From: CALMEC01 sp963765105
GTDB lineage: Bacteria > Actinomycetota > Thermoleophilia > Miltoncostaeales > Miltoncostaeaceae
NCBI GenBank assembly: GCA_963765105.1
Contig: CAVXUW010000004.1
Span: 434,001-498,000, forward strand
Length of the DNA stretch: 64,000 nt
Direction: 5' to 3'
In this document: piece by piece, positions 8,343 to 16,367 of the stretch
How the letters are laid out: the number at the start of each line of letters is the position of its first letter
Position numbering within the stretch: position 1 is the stretch's first letter
Notes under the pieces: model-generated
Told to the model about the DNA's origin: nothing
The model's database searches: none
What the model saw: the letters and a program-made list of their open reading frames with translations, nothing else
Position numbers and translations under genes: made by a program

Positions 8343-8977
8343 GCGCCGCCGAAGCAGCCAGGGTCGGCACGGGGTTGGCCTTCGTCGTGATGCCGCTGGT
8401 GTTCGTCTTCGCGTTCGCGATCCATCCTGACCTGCTCCGACCGCGGGTTCTGCGCCCGGAGCAGCTGATCGATCGGGCGCGAGGGAGGCGGCTGCTGCAT
8501 GCCGGCCATGGTCTCGTCACCGTCAACACTGGGTTGATGATCGTCGTCGCGCTGCACCTTGGGGATATCGTGACGCGCCACGGCGCCGGCTGGGCTGGCC
8601 TGACCGGCACACTGCTGGCCGTATTGGGCACCGTGTCGCTTGCTGCCGACAAGGGCGCCCTTTGTCTGACGATGAGTGCTCTCGATGGCCTTAGCGATGA
8701 CGAGTTTGCGGCCGCGAGACCCGCCTTGTCGGCGATCTTCGCGAAGAAGGGCTGGTTGTGGCTGCTGTGGGGCATGCTCCTGGTCCCGGTCGGATTCGCT
8801 GTGCTGGCGATCGCGGCACTCGCCACCGGGGCAAGCTCCCCGTGGGTGGCCATTCCCCTGCTCGTAGGGGTGCTGCTCATCGGATTCCCTGACGGCGCCG
8901 AGATCGTCAACCTCGCCGCGGCCGTCACCATGGCAGCGGGCCTAGTGCCGTTCGGTCTGGAGATGATTCTCGAGTAA
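8339..8977 (+). CDS. Integral membrane protein of unknown function
   Basis: 212 residues with about five hydrophobic segments (near 8-28, 60-80, 85-105, 137-165, 170-205), suggesting a small polytopic membrane protein. Not recognised as a named family. The ATG overlaps the stop of the truncated dehydrogenase frame (ATGA) with GGTGG just upstream, so it may be translated by coupling to a non-functional gene. Codon use is regular, implying an intact gene. Confidence 0.65.
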   Translation: MSAAEAARVGTGLAFVVMPLVFVFAFAIHPDLLRPRVLRPEQLIDRARGRRLLHAGHGLVTVNTGLMIVVALHLGDIVTRHGAGWAGLTGTLLAVLGTVSLAADKGALCLTMSALDGLSDDEFAAARPALSAIFAKKGWLWLLWGMLLVPVGFAVLAIAALATGASSPWVAIPLLVGVLLIGFPDGAEIVNLAAAVTMAAGLVPFGLEMILE

Positions 8978-9045
8978 GTCGACGATCTCATCGGGAGTCC
9001 GAGCACTGTTGACCTCGGCGTTCCCGCCGGGCAGAGCGCAACGTT

Positions 9046-9275
9046 GATGAGTCGGGTGCCCGGCGTGGACGACCTCACGGTCGGCACACGCGTCGCGATG
9101 GCCAGGCACGGAACGCGTTTGGTGCATGCGAATACTGCGGGTCGGGCTGGGAGACCCTGTGCCCGGTCACAACGCAAGACCGGCTACTCAATGGACGCTG
9201 GTTTCGCCGAGTACGCACTCGGCTTCGCGTCCTACGTCGGCCGGGTCCCCGACGGAATCGACCCGTTGCCTGGAT
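9046..9275 (+). pseudogene. Alcohol dehydrogenase internal fragment, copy 3
   Basis: About 230 bp matching the middle of the other two dehydrogenase copies, from the GVDDLTVGTRVA region through the structural-zinc loop to GRVPDGIDP. It is more diverged than copies 1 and 2 and has small indels that break the frame around the zinc loop, so it is an older remnant. Both ends stop abruptly. The join at its left end resembles the deletion junction of copy 1. Confidence 0.75.
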
Positions 9276-9276
9276 A

Positions 9277-9618
9277 GGTCAGGTACTCCGGGGTCAGGAT
9301 CACCGGGAAGAGGAAATAGGCCCCGTCCAGCGCAGGCACAAGCGACACGATCGGAGCGAGCCGATGGCCGCGCTACCAGAGAATGGCGCCCACCGGCGCC
9401 AACGGAGCCCGGAGGGAGAGTTGGGTCAGGTCGATACGAGCTGCCGGTTGTCCATGTTGGCGGAGATGCGGTAGTCGATCACACCGACGGCAAGCAGACC
9501 GAGCAGCGCGATCGTCGCCATCGCGCGGGCGGGGGCTATCGCCGAGGTCCCGAGAGACGGTTCGCCGCCATCGGCGCGTGCCCGTCGCAGGCGGGGTGCG
9601 ACGGATCGCGGGATTCAT
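9277..9618 (-). pseudogene. Degraded membrane-protein gene downstream of CPBP protease
   Basis: A frame opens at ATG 9618, overlapping the CPBP stop as ATGA, but turns into non-protein-like sequence. In another frame of the same strand, 9420-9520 reads a clear hydrophobic segment (MATIALLGLLAVGVIDYRIS), and near 9280-9330 a third piece reads PALDGAYFLFPVILTPEYL. Together these suggest one small membrane protein broken by frameshifts. Family not recognised. Confidence 0.4.
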
Positions 9619-10502
9619 GTGGGCACCGCCGTCCCCGCCCGCAGGTCAGTGGGATGTGCTCGCTCGAGCGGTGGCGCCGACTCGGGGCGGTGATCGATCC
9701 CCAACCTCCCCCGGGTGACGGCGATGAGGACGAGCGCAGCGGCGACCATTGTCCCGAGGATGACGGCGTCCACCGCACCGCTGTCGTCAACGAGGATGAC
9801 GTGATCGAGTGCGGGGGTGAAGCTGGCGTGAAGCAACACACAGAGAAGGACGCTGCCCGTCCGATTGAAGAGCCAGGTGTAGAAGAACACGAACATCATG
9901 GGACCGATGAATGCGAGTCCGTAGAGCGGCAGATGCCAGACGCCCCACACCAGGCCGAGCAACATGGTCGCCTTAATCGGCGTGTGGTCGGCTTGGAACT
10001 TGTCGAGGGCGAAGCCACGCCACCCCGGCTCTTCCTGCCCCCCACCCACAAACGCGACGAGGACGAACGTACCGAGGAACGACGCGAAGGCGCTGCCCAG
10101 ACGATCCAGGTGGACCTCTTCGCCGAGTATCGCGAGCTCAAGGTTCATCAGTGAGAACAGTCCAACCGGCAGCCCAACGGCGTAGACGTAGAACCGGATC
10201 GGTACCCGCCAGACGAACAGCGAGCGCAGCCACGAACGCACGGATCGTCCCGACCAGTGGATCACCAGGCCGGCAGCAATTGCCGGACCGAAACCGCCGG
10301 CTCCCAGGGTGATTGCGCCGCCGAGCCCGCCAAGGCCCAGGACACCGGGCATCCAGAGCGTCCAAGAGATCGCGTAGGCGAGGACGACGTAGCCACGGAG
10401 CGGATGTCGCAGCAGCCACTCGACGACCGTGGGACGCTGCGGATCGGCGCCGTCACTGCTCGGGCGACTCTGCTTGTGGGCATCTGCGCGTGCGTACGCC
10501 AC
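9615..10502 (-). CDS. CPBP family intramembrane metalloprotease
   Basis: 295 residues. Around eight hydrophobic segments and the family motifs in order: QEEPGWRGFAL (glutamates and Arg of motif 1), LVWGVWHLPLY with the metal-binding His (motif 2) and LLHASFTPA (motif 3). CPBP (Abi/CAAX) proteins are membrane peptidases related to Rce1; bacterial roles include bacteriocin self-protection and regulated proteolysis. The C-terminal tail after about 255 is hydrophilic. No target is visible nearby. Confidence 0.88.
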   Translation of the reverse strand: MAYARADAHKQSRPSSDGADPQRPTVVEWLLRHPLRGYVVLAYAISWTLWMPGVLGLGGLGGAITLGAGGFGPAIAAGLVIHWSGRSVRSWLRSLFVWRVPIRFYVYAVGLPVGLFSLMNLELAILGEEVHLDRLGSAFASFLGTFVLVAFVGGGQEEPGWRGFALDKFQADHTPIKATMLLGLVWGVWHLPLYGLAFIGPMMFVFFYTWLFNRTGSVLLCVLLHASFTPALDHVILVDDSGAVDAVILGTMVAAALVLIAVTRGRLGIDHRPESAPPLERAHPTDLRAGTAVPT

Positions 10503-10957
10503 TTCCGATCAGCTCCTTTTGGCGGTCGATACGTCGACTCTTCGAAGGCCCTGAGCAGAGTTAATCGCTCACCTGCTCATTGTTCGAGCCTCGTTCGGCG
10601 GTGTTGCCAAGAACCTGTCGCCAGACTCCCGGCTCCCTCTTGGTGGCACATCACCGGCGACGCGGATCAACCCCTCGGGTTCTCCACACGACAACTCCGT
10701 AACCGCTCCCCATTGACGGGGGCGCCCACCTGGAGGTGAGGCACATCGAAGTGGATCGCCTCAACCTGAGACGACCGGCGCCAAACGGGAACACAGTGGA
10801 CGCGATCAGCGGTCACGGAGCAGTCGTGGGCAGCCTCGAACGACGGCCATCACACGGCCGTGCGAAGCACCGTCGATGAGGACACGACGCCCGTTTCTGT
10901 TCGCTGGGGTCCTCAGTGACCCTCAAGTCAGCGGAAGAACCCGCTCAGAGAAAGCGT
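10503..10957. other. Gene-free stretch
   Basis: About 455 bp between two minus-strand genes. I see no convincing coding frame, tRNA-like cloverleaf, strong hairpin or match to the nearby repeats. It should contain the promoter of the CPBP gene near 10503-10560. Confidence 0.5.
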
Positions 10958-11485
10958 CTAGGTGAGGACCGAGGCCGGATCGGCTTTGTAGCGACGCTTC
11001 AGCTCGTCCTGGAGCAGGTCGAGCACGCGGATCACTTCCGTGCGGTCGGCCGAGACCATTTGCTCTTCCTCGGCGAGCTCAGCCACGGCGGAGGTGATCT
11101 GCTCGTCGCTCAAGGTCCCCGGGTCGGTGACGCCGCTGTCGGCCACCATCTTCTCGGTGCGGCGACGGGCGAGCAGCATCTCGTCATCCGGTACGCCGAG
11201 GTGGATGGCGCCGCCGCGAGCGGTGGCGGGACGGTGATCGTCGGACGCCAGGATCTCGGCGAGGCTGTCGACCAATGAGCCAGAGGTATTGCCTCGGCGA
11301 CGATCGAGCTCGCCCTTCAGGATTTCGGCGCGGCTTTGGACGTAGCGTCGCAACATCGACAGGTGCTCGAGCTCCTCGCGGCACTGGTCGCGACGTTCCC
11401 GAAGATCGACCAGCTCAAGACCGTCCAATCCCTCCACAAACTCGGGCTGGCTGATGTGATCGATCCGACGTTTTCCTTGTGACAC
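10958..11485 (-). CDS. RsiG-like anti-sigma factor / aerial-mycelium formation family protein
   Basis: 175 residues from GTG 11485 (GGGAG upstream). The N-terminal part, EFVEGLDGLELVDLRERRDQCREE, then LSMLRRYVQSRAEILKGEL, is the helical signature of the RsiG family, which in Streptomyces binds the WhiG sigma factor under c-di-GMP control. The family's ligand motif E(X)3S(X)2R(X)3Q(X)3D is only partly kept: S, R and Q are present, the first Glu aligns with Leu and the last Asp with Glu. The C-terminal half is acidic and helical. No sigma factor gene is adjacent. Confidence 0.75.
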   Translation of the reverse strand: MSQGKRRIDHISQPEFVEGLDGLELVDLRERRDQCREELEHLSMLRRYVQSRAEILKGELDRRRGNTSGSLVDSLAEILASDDHRPATARGGAIHLGVPDDEMLLARRRTEKMVADSGVTDPGTLSDEQITSAVAELAEEEQMVSADRTEVIRVLDLLQDELKRRYKADPASVLT

Positions 11486-11599
11486 GCGCGAGCTCCCATC
11501 CGGTGGCCGATGCGGCAAGTGTACCGCCCACACCCCAGACGCGGACACCACAGATGCCGCATTCGACGATCCGTTTGTGGTGAGGCTCAGCGATGTGAT

Positions 11600-11644
11600 A
11601 CAACTAAACCGTTGTGTACATGAATATTCGATTGGTTGTTTAGT
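11600..11644. promoter_or_regulatory. Candidate ArsR operator region
   Basis: AT-rich island just before the ArsR gene with nested inverted repeats: ACAAC-N6-GTTGT (11600-11615), the palindrome GAATATTC in the middle, and ACTAAAC (11603-11609) pairing with GTTTAGT (11638-11644), which reaches the proposed GTG start. The size and AT-richness suit an ArsR/SmtB operator, implying autoregulation of the operon. Confidence 0.45.
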
Positions 11645-12014
11645 GCCCACCCCATCAAGGACCAAGACGTTGTCTGCGCACCCACCGCTTCCCGACACAC
11701 TCGTTGACCTCGTTGCCCAACGCTTCCGGGCGCTCAGCGAACCCAGTCGTATTCGCATCCTCGAGCGGCTGAGAGGTGGACCACGCACCGTGCAGGAACT
11801 CGCCGGCGATCTCGGCTTCACTCAGCAGAACGTGTCGAAGCACCTCGGTCTTCTTCTGTCAGTGGGAATTGTGTCCCGCCGGAAGGAGGGGGTCTTCTCC
11901 CACTACGCGATCGGTGACGAAAGCGTCCTTCGCATGTGTGACGAGATCTGTGGAACCCTTCAGCGCCAGGTCGCCGAGCTGCACGAACTCATCGGCGAGC
12001 GAGGCGCACGGTGA
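11643..12014 (+). CDS. ArsR/SmtB family transcriptional regulator
   Basis: 123 residues from GTG 11643. Winged-helix domain: ALSEPSRIRILERLRGG, recognition helix FTQQNVSKHLGLLLSVGIVSR and wing RKEGVFSHYAI. The ELCVC-type metal site of classical ArsR is absent (the same helix reads TVQELAGDL); the only cysteines are in RMCDEIC near the C-terminus, so a thiol or metal ligand there is possible. First gene of a coupled operon with DUF2892 and MMPL proteins (TGATG junction), presumably repressing their export function until a signal arrives. Confidence 0.85.
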   Translation: MPTPSRTKTLSAHPPLPDTLVDLVAQRFRALSEPSRIRILERLRGGPRTVQELAGDLGFTQQNVSKHLGLLLSVGIVSRRKEGVFSHYAIGDESVLRMCDEICGTLQRQVAELHELIGERGAR

Positions 12015-12229
12015 TGCGCCTTTGTCGGTTTGAGGCGTCGCGCGTTTTGTTCGGTCTCGCGGGCACGCTGACTGGGGCAAGCCTCGTTCTTGCGGCCACG
12101 GTCTCTCCGCGCTTTCTTCTGGCGACGGCATTCGTCGCCCTAAACCAGCTGGTCTTCGCCGTGGCCGGCGCGTGTCCCGCATCGCTTTTTCTGCGCCGCG
12201 CGTGCGATGCGCGGGGGGCGGCACGATGA
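12014..12229 (+). CDS. DUF2892/YgaP-like small membrane protein
   Basis: 71 residues with two membrane helices (about 10-30 and 35-52) followed by GACPASLFLRR, the Cys-Pro end typical of the DUF2892 domain found alone or C-terminal to rhodanese domains as in YgaP. The start overlaps the ArsR stop (TGATG) and the stop overlaps the MMPL start (ATGA), so the three are co-translated. DUF2892 proteins often accompany sulfur or redox-stress genes; the flavoprotein at 14332 fits that, but the link is inference. Confidence 0.72.
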   Translation: MRLCRFEASRVLFGLAGTLTGASLVLAATVSPRFLLATAFVALNQLVFAVAGACPASLFLRRACDARGAAR

Positions 12230-14328
12230 CACTGGGACCCATCGGGCGCCTCGGTCGCTGGGCGGCCACGCACACGCGCATCGTTTTCGCCCTCTGGATT
12301 GCCCTCGTCGTCGGTCTGGGTGCACTTGCCCCGCGCGCCGAACATGCGCTCTCCGGCGCCGGTTGGGAGGACTCCGGATCCGAATCGGTTGCCGCCCGCA
12401 ACCTCATCCAGGAGAACTTCGCCGGAGCGTCGAGCAGCGCCCTCATGGTGGTAGTGCACTCACCGAAACGAACGACCGACGACCCCATGTTCCAGTCGGC
12501 GGTCCTACGGGCGACACGAATACTTGACGGTCACGAATCGGTGTCCACGGTCACGCCCCCGCGGGCCGGCTCGACCATCGCCGGCGACGGTCACACCGCC
12601 ATCGTGATGGCCGGTGCCGGAGCAACGCCCACCGAGATGGTTCGCGCCGCCGACTCGCTCAAAGATGAGCTCGGCCGCGCGGGAGGGGACGACGTCTCCG
12701 TCAGCCTTACGGGGGCGTCGGCCATGTGGTCGGACTTCAACGCGGCCAACAAGTCGGCCATGCTGAAATCCGAGTTCCTCTCCTGGCCGGTCACGCTCGC
12801 CATCCTCATCGTCGCCTTCGGCGCCCTGATGGCTGCCAGCCTGCCACTCATGCTGACAATCGTCGGCCTCGCCGCATCGGCGGGCATGCTCTTCCTCGCC
12901 GCCCAGCTCTTCGACGTGTCGATCTGGGCGATGAACTTCGCCCTGATGTTCGCCCTGGCACTGGGCATCGATTACGCCCTGTTCATCGTGGTTCGGTTTC
13001 GCGCAGCGCTGTTCGGCGCACGCCAAACACCGGAAGATGCCGTGGCAGGAACCATGGACACCGCCGGCAAAGCCGTCATGTTCTCGGGCCTTACCGTGCT
13101 TATCTCATTGTCGGCAGTCATGCTCGTGCCAAGCCCCGCGTTCCGATCAATGGCGCTGGGAATCATGTTGTCGGTCGCGTTCATCATGGCGGCGACACTC
13201 ACCCTCCTGCCAGCCGTGCTCGCAAAGCTTGGTCCTCGAGTCAACGCTGGCGCGTTCCGCTGGGCACGTTCCGGTGAACATCGTTCGGCGCGCTTTCGAC
13301 GCTGGGGAGAGCGCCTCTGGCGGAAGCCCGGACGTCACGGAGCGGTGGCCATGGTTGTTTTGATTGCGCTGTCGCTCCCCGTCCTGGGGCTCGACACCGG
13401 GATGCCCTCCATCTCCGTCGTGCCCTCTGAGGAGACGTCGCGGCAGGGCTACCAGCAGGTTCAGGCGGCCTTTGGCACGGGTGCGCCGGGCGCGATCCAG
13501 CTCGTTGGTCCTGAAGCGGCGATGGTTGCCGCGCGCCGGGCGGCCGACGCCGACCCCAACATCGCCCAGACCGCTGCCCCCCAGCCGGGTGGCACGGGCC
13601 TGGCACTCGTTCAGGCCATCCCGCGCACCGACCCGTCCGACGAGGCCCTCGCCGGAACGGTCGACCGTTTGCGCAGCAACGTCCCGGACAGTGTCCTTGT
13701 GGGTGGTGCCGCGGTGGAGAACGTGGACCTCGAATCAGCGCTGGCGCGTACAACGCCTTTGGTGATCGGCGTGGTGCTGACGCTGGGGTTCCTGCTGCTT
13801 CTGCTCGTACTTCAGGCGCCACTCATCGCGGCGATCGGCGTTGTTACGAACCTGCTGGCAACAGGCGCCGCATTCGGCATTGCCCGTCTCATCTTTCAGG
13901 AAGGTCACCTCTCGGGATTTTTGGGCTTCGAGTCCCAGGGGTTTCTCGATGCATGGGGACCGGTCTTTTTCTTCGCCATGATCTTTGCGATCTCGATGGA
14001 CTACACCGTCTTCCTCCTGTCCTCCGCGAAGGAACACTGGGATCGCTCTGGCGATCCCAAGGAGGCGTTGGTCGGTGGGCTCGCGCACTCCGGGCGAGTC
14101 ATCCTGGCCGCGGGCGCGGTGATGGTGGCGGTGTTCTTCACCTTCGCCCTCTCCGGGCCACTTCCGCCCAAGGAGATGGGAATCATCCTCGGAGTCGCGG
14201 TGCTCCTGGATGCGTTCCTTGTGCGCCTCCTGCTCCTTCCCGTCGCGATGCGACTGGCGGGACGCGCGGCCTGGTGGAGCCCCCGATGGCTCGATCGGAT
14301 CTTGCCCGATGTCCGATTCGGCCATTGA
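12226..14328 (+). CDS. MMPL family RND-type exporter
   Basis: 700 residues, the usual length for short MMPL/YdfJ transporters. Two repeats, each with one helix, an extracytoplasmic loop and five to six helices. The proton-relay signatures are present in both halves: ALGIDYALFIVVRFR and AISMDYTVFLLSSAKEH. Family members export lipids, siderophores or toxic compounds using the proton gradient. Start at ATG 12226 overlaps the preceding stop. Transcribed with the ArsR regulator, so it is likely an inducible export system; substrate unknown. Confidence 0.88.
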   Translation: MTLGPIGRLGRWAATHTRIVFALWIALVVGLGALAPRAEHALSGAGWEDSGSESVAARNLIQENFAGASSSALMVVVHSPKRTTDDPMFQSAVLRATRILDGHESVSTVTPPRAGSTIAGDGHTAIVMAGAGATPTEMVRAADSLKDELGRAGGDDVSVSLTGASAMWSDFNAANKSAMLKSEFLSWPVTLAILIVAFGALMAASLPLMLTIVGLAASAGMLFLAAQLFDVSIWAMNFALMFALALGIDYALFIVVRFRAALFGARQTPEDAVAGTMDTAGKAVMFSGLTVLISLSAVMLVPSPAFRSMALGIMLSVAFIMAATLTLLPAVLAKLGPRVNAGAFRWARSGEHRSARFRRWGERLWRKPGRHGAVAMVVLIALSLPVLGLDTGMPSISVVPSEETSRQGYQQVQAAFGTGAPGAIQLVGPEAAMVAARRAADADPNIAQTAAPQPGGTGLALVQAIPRTDPSDEALAGTVDRLRSNVPDSVLVGGAAVENVDLESALARTTPLVIGVVLTLGFLLLLLVLQAPLIAAIGVVTNLLATGAAFGIARLIFQEGHLSGFLGFESQGFLDAWGPVFFFAMIFAISMDYTVFLLSSAKEHWDRSGDPKEALVGGLAHSGRVILAAGAVMVAVFFTFALSGPLPPKEMGIILGVAVLLDAFLVRLLLLPVAMRLAGRAAWWSPRWLDRILPDVRFGH

Positions 14329-14331
14329 CAC

Positions 14332-15600
14332 TCACTTGCGCGCCAGGACTCCGGACATTCCCTTCAAGCCGAGTTCCATCGCCTTCCAGGGAGCTCCCTG
14401 GTGGAACGGCAGGCCGTTGCGGAAGCGCAGGGGGAGGTAGATCCCAAGCGCCTTTTTCCCCAGTCGCCAGATCGGCGAAACGCCAACTCTGTACGCACCG
14501 TTTGCATCGGGTCGCACCTCGACGGGCCGGAGAGGATCGCCTGTGGTTCGAAGAGGTACTTGTGCGAATGTCGCGCGATCGAACTCCTCCATCACGCACA
14601 TCGAGACGGGGTCGAACTCACCGATCGGCGCCCGACCGGTGACATCGGCTGCGATAGCTTCGCCGACCGCATCACCTTGCAGGAATGCCAAGAAGGCCTG
14701 TTTCACGGGAAAGTCGCCTGCATCGCCGGGAGCAAAGATCCGTTCGTGGCCAACGACGCGCCGCCATCCCGGTTCTGTTGTCAGGAAGCCTCGATCATCC
14801 GCCGGTAGCCCGTCGTAGCGGACCGCGGAAACGTATGGGGGGAACGCAACGAGAAGATCGAACGTTCGCTCTTCGCCGTTAGCGTAGTGGGCAACGCCCT
14901 CATCGACACGGTTGATATGCCATTCGTTGTGTCCCGTGATGCCACGCTCGATGAACTCCTCGGTGACGAGGTCGTGCAGTTTGGGACCAAAAGCCTGGAT
15001 GTAGGAGCTTTCGAACGTCGTCCACTCGATATCGACCTGCTCGCGGACGTGCTGTCGTCGAAGCCATGTCTCAATCATCATCACGAGCTCGTAGAGCGGG
15101 CCGGCGCATTTGTTGTTGGCGGGAACGGCAAAGAGGATCCGCTGACGACGTCCCGCACGTGCCCCTTCAGCGACGTCCGAGAGCCGGATACCGAGTCTCT
15201 GCATCGCCACCGATGTCCAGATCGTCTCGGCGTTCTCCGCGAGGCCCGGAACCTCCTCGGGGCTCATTCCCGCCCCGGTGGCAAGCACCAGGTAGTCGTA
15301 GGGGATGTCCCAGTCGGCGGCACGGACACGGCGGGCGATCGGATCGAGAGATTCGAAGCCGGCCCGCAGAAACCGGATATTGCGCTTCGCTGCGGCCCGG
15401 GCTATGGGTATGAGCAGCTTCTCGGGTTTCGCTCCGAAAGGGATGTAGATCGTGTTTGGTTTGAAGACGAAGTCGTCGTTGTCGGAGACGATCGTGATGT
15501 CGGCGTGGTCGCCCAGCTTGGCACGCACGAGAAAGGCGCTTTCCAAGCCGGCGAACCCTCCGCCAATAACAACAATGCGCGGCTGTGTGTTCGTGGTCAT
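14332..15600 (-). CDS. FAD-dependent oxidoreductase, sulfide:quinone oxidoreductase-like
   Basis: 422 residues. N-terminal dinucleotide motif VVIGGGFAGLES, second FAD-contact LVLATGAGM, C-terminal FAD-binding APGDAGDF. The Cys in NNKCAGPLYE matches the redox Cys of SQR-type enzymes, and the C-terminus is amphipathic, suiting membrane association. It would oxidise sulfide, or a related donor, and reduce quinone. Convergent with and 3 bp from the MMPL stop, so not in that operon. Related NADH dehydrogenase-type proteins are an alternative. Confidence 0.75.
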   Translation of the reverse strand: MTTNTQPRIVVIGGGFAGLESAFLVRAKLGDHADITIVSDNDDFVFKPNTIYIPFGAKPEKLLIPIARAAAKRNIRFLRAGFESLDPIARRVRAADWDIPYDYLVLATGAGMSPEEVPGLAENAETIWTSVAMQRLGIRLSDVAEGARAGRRQRILFAVPANNKCAGPLYELVMMIETWLRRQHVREQVDIEWTTFESSYIQAFGPKLHDLVTEEFIERGITGHNEWHINRVDEGVAHYANGEERTFDLLVAFPPYVSAVRYDGLPADDRGFLTTEPGWRRVVGHERIFAPGDAGDFPVKQAFLAFLQGDAVGEAIAADVTGRAPIGEFDPVSMCVMEEFDRATFAQVPLRTTGDPLRPVEVRPDANGAYRVGVSPIWRLGKKALGIYLPLRFRNGLPFHQGAPWKAMELGLKGMSGVLARK

Positions 15601-15758
15601 AGCGCGACCATTCCCCATCCGTGGCCCGCACGCGTCAGTACATTCGACCGTCATCGTTCGGAGAACCCGACGTCCGGCGCTCACCGGGATGCGACTGACG
15701 AGCCGGCACGGTGCACAGCAGTGGCTTCCCCCTCCCGGGCGGAGCAACCTGCTGGCAT

Positions 15759-16367
15759 CTATGGGCGGTGGGCCTCCTCAAGCAGGTACACCGCACCGAC
15801 GGCAAAGAAGTTGGGGCGACGCTCGGCTGGTCCCCCGCGCGCCGCGCATCCGCGGCTGTCGAGCGGCACCCGGCGAACGACACTGAGGAGCTCGTCACGA
15901 ACCAGGTCTTCAAAGTCGCGCACCGTGCACAGGTGGATGTTGGGGGTTTCGTACCAGGCGTACGGCAAAAGACGCGATGTCGGCATACGTCCACGAAGAC
16001 CGAGCCCCAAGCGAATGCGCCAGTGACCAAAGTTGGGAAACGACACAATGGCCTGGCGGCCCACGCGCATCATCTCTTGCAGCACGAAAGCCGGGCGTCG
16101 CGTGGCTTGAAGTGTTTGCGACAGCACCACCACATCGAAGGAGTCGTCGTCGAAGTCGTCGAGGCCCTCGTCGATGTCGGCCTGCAGCACCGGCACACCG
16201 CGATCGATACACGCGTGAAAATCGTCAGGCGAGATCTCGACGCCGTGCCCGTCGCAGCCCTTCTCACGAATCATGTGCTCGAGCAGGGCGCCGTCACCGC
16301 ACCCGAGGTCGAGCACGCGTGAGCCGGGCGGCACCATGCCACCCACGATGGCGAGATCAGGGCGCAT
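15759..16367 (-). CDS. metW: Methionine biosynthesis protein MetW
   Basis: 202 residues. Methyltransferase-like fold with VLDLGCGDGALL, the hallmark VVVLSQTLQATRRP of MetW, and the conserved FPNFGHWRIRLGLGLRGRMP and PYAWYETPNIHLCT. MetW works with MetX in making O-acyl-homoserine. The ATG start lies 11 bp inside the end of metX, the usual metX-metW arrangement, so the start is well supported. Confidence 0.92.
   Translation of the reverse strand: MRPDLAIVGGMVPPGSRVLDLGCGDGALLEHMIREKGCDGHGVEISPDDFHACIDRGVPVLQADIDEGLDDFDDDSFDVVVLSQTLQATRRPAFVLQEMMRVGRQAIVSFPNFGHWRIRLGLGLRGRMPTSRLLPYAWYETPNIHLCTVRDFEDLVRDELLSVVRRVPLDSRGCAARGGPAERRPNFFAVGAVYLLEEAHRP

Noticed and set aside
10503..10957. Possible tRNA or small RNA in the gene-free stretch.
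   Set aside because: No cloverleaf, T-loop motif, promoter-terminator pair or strong stem could be found.
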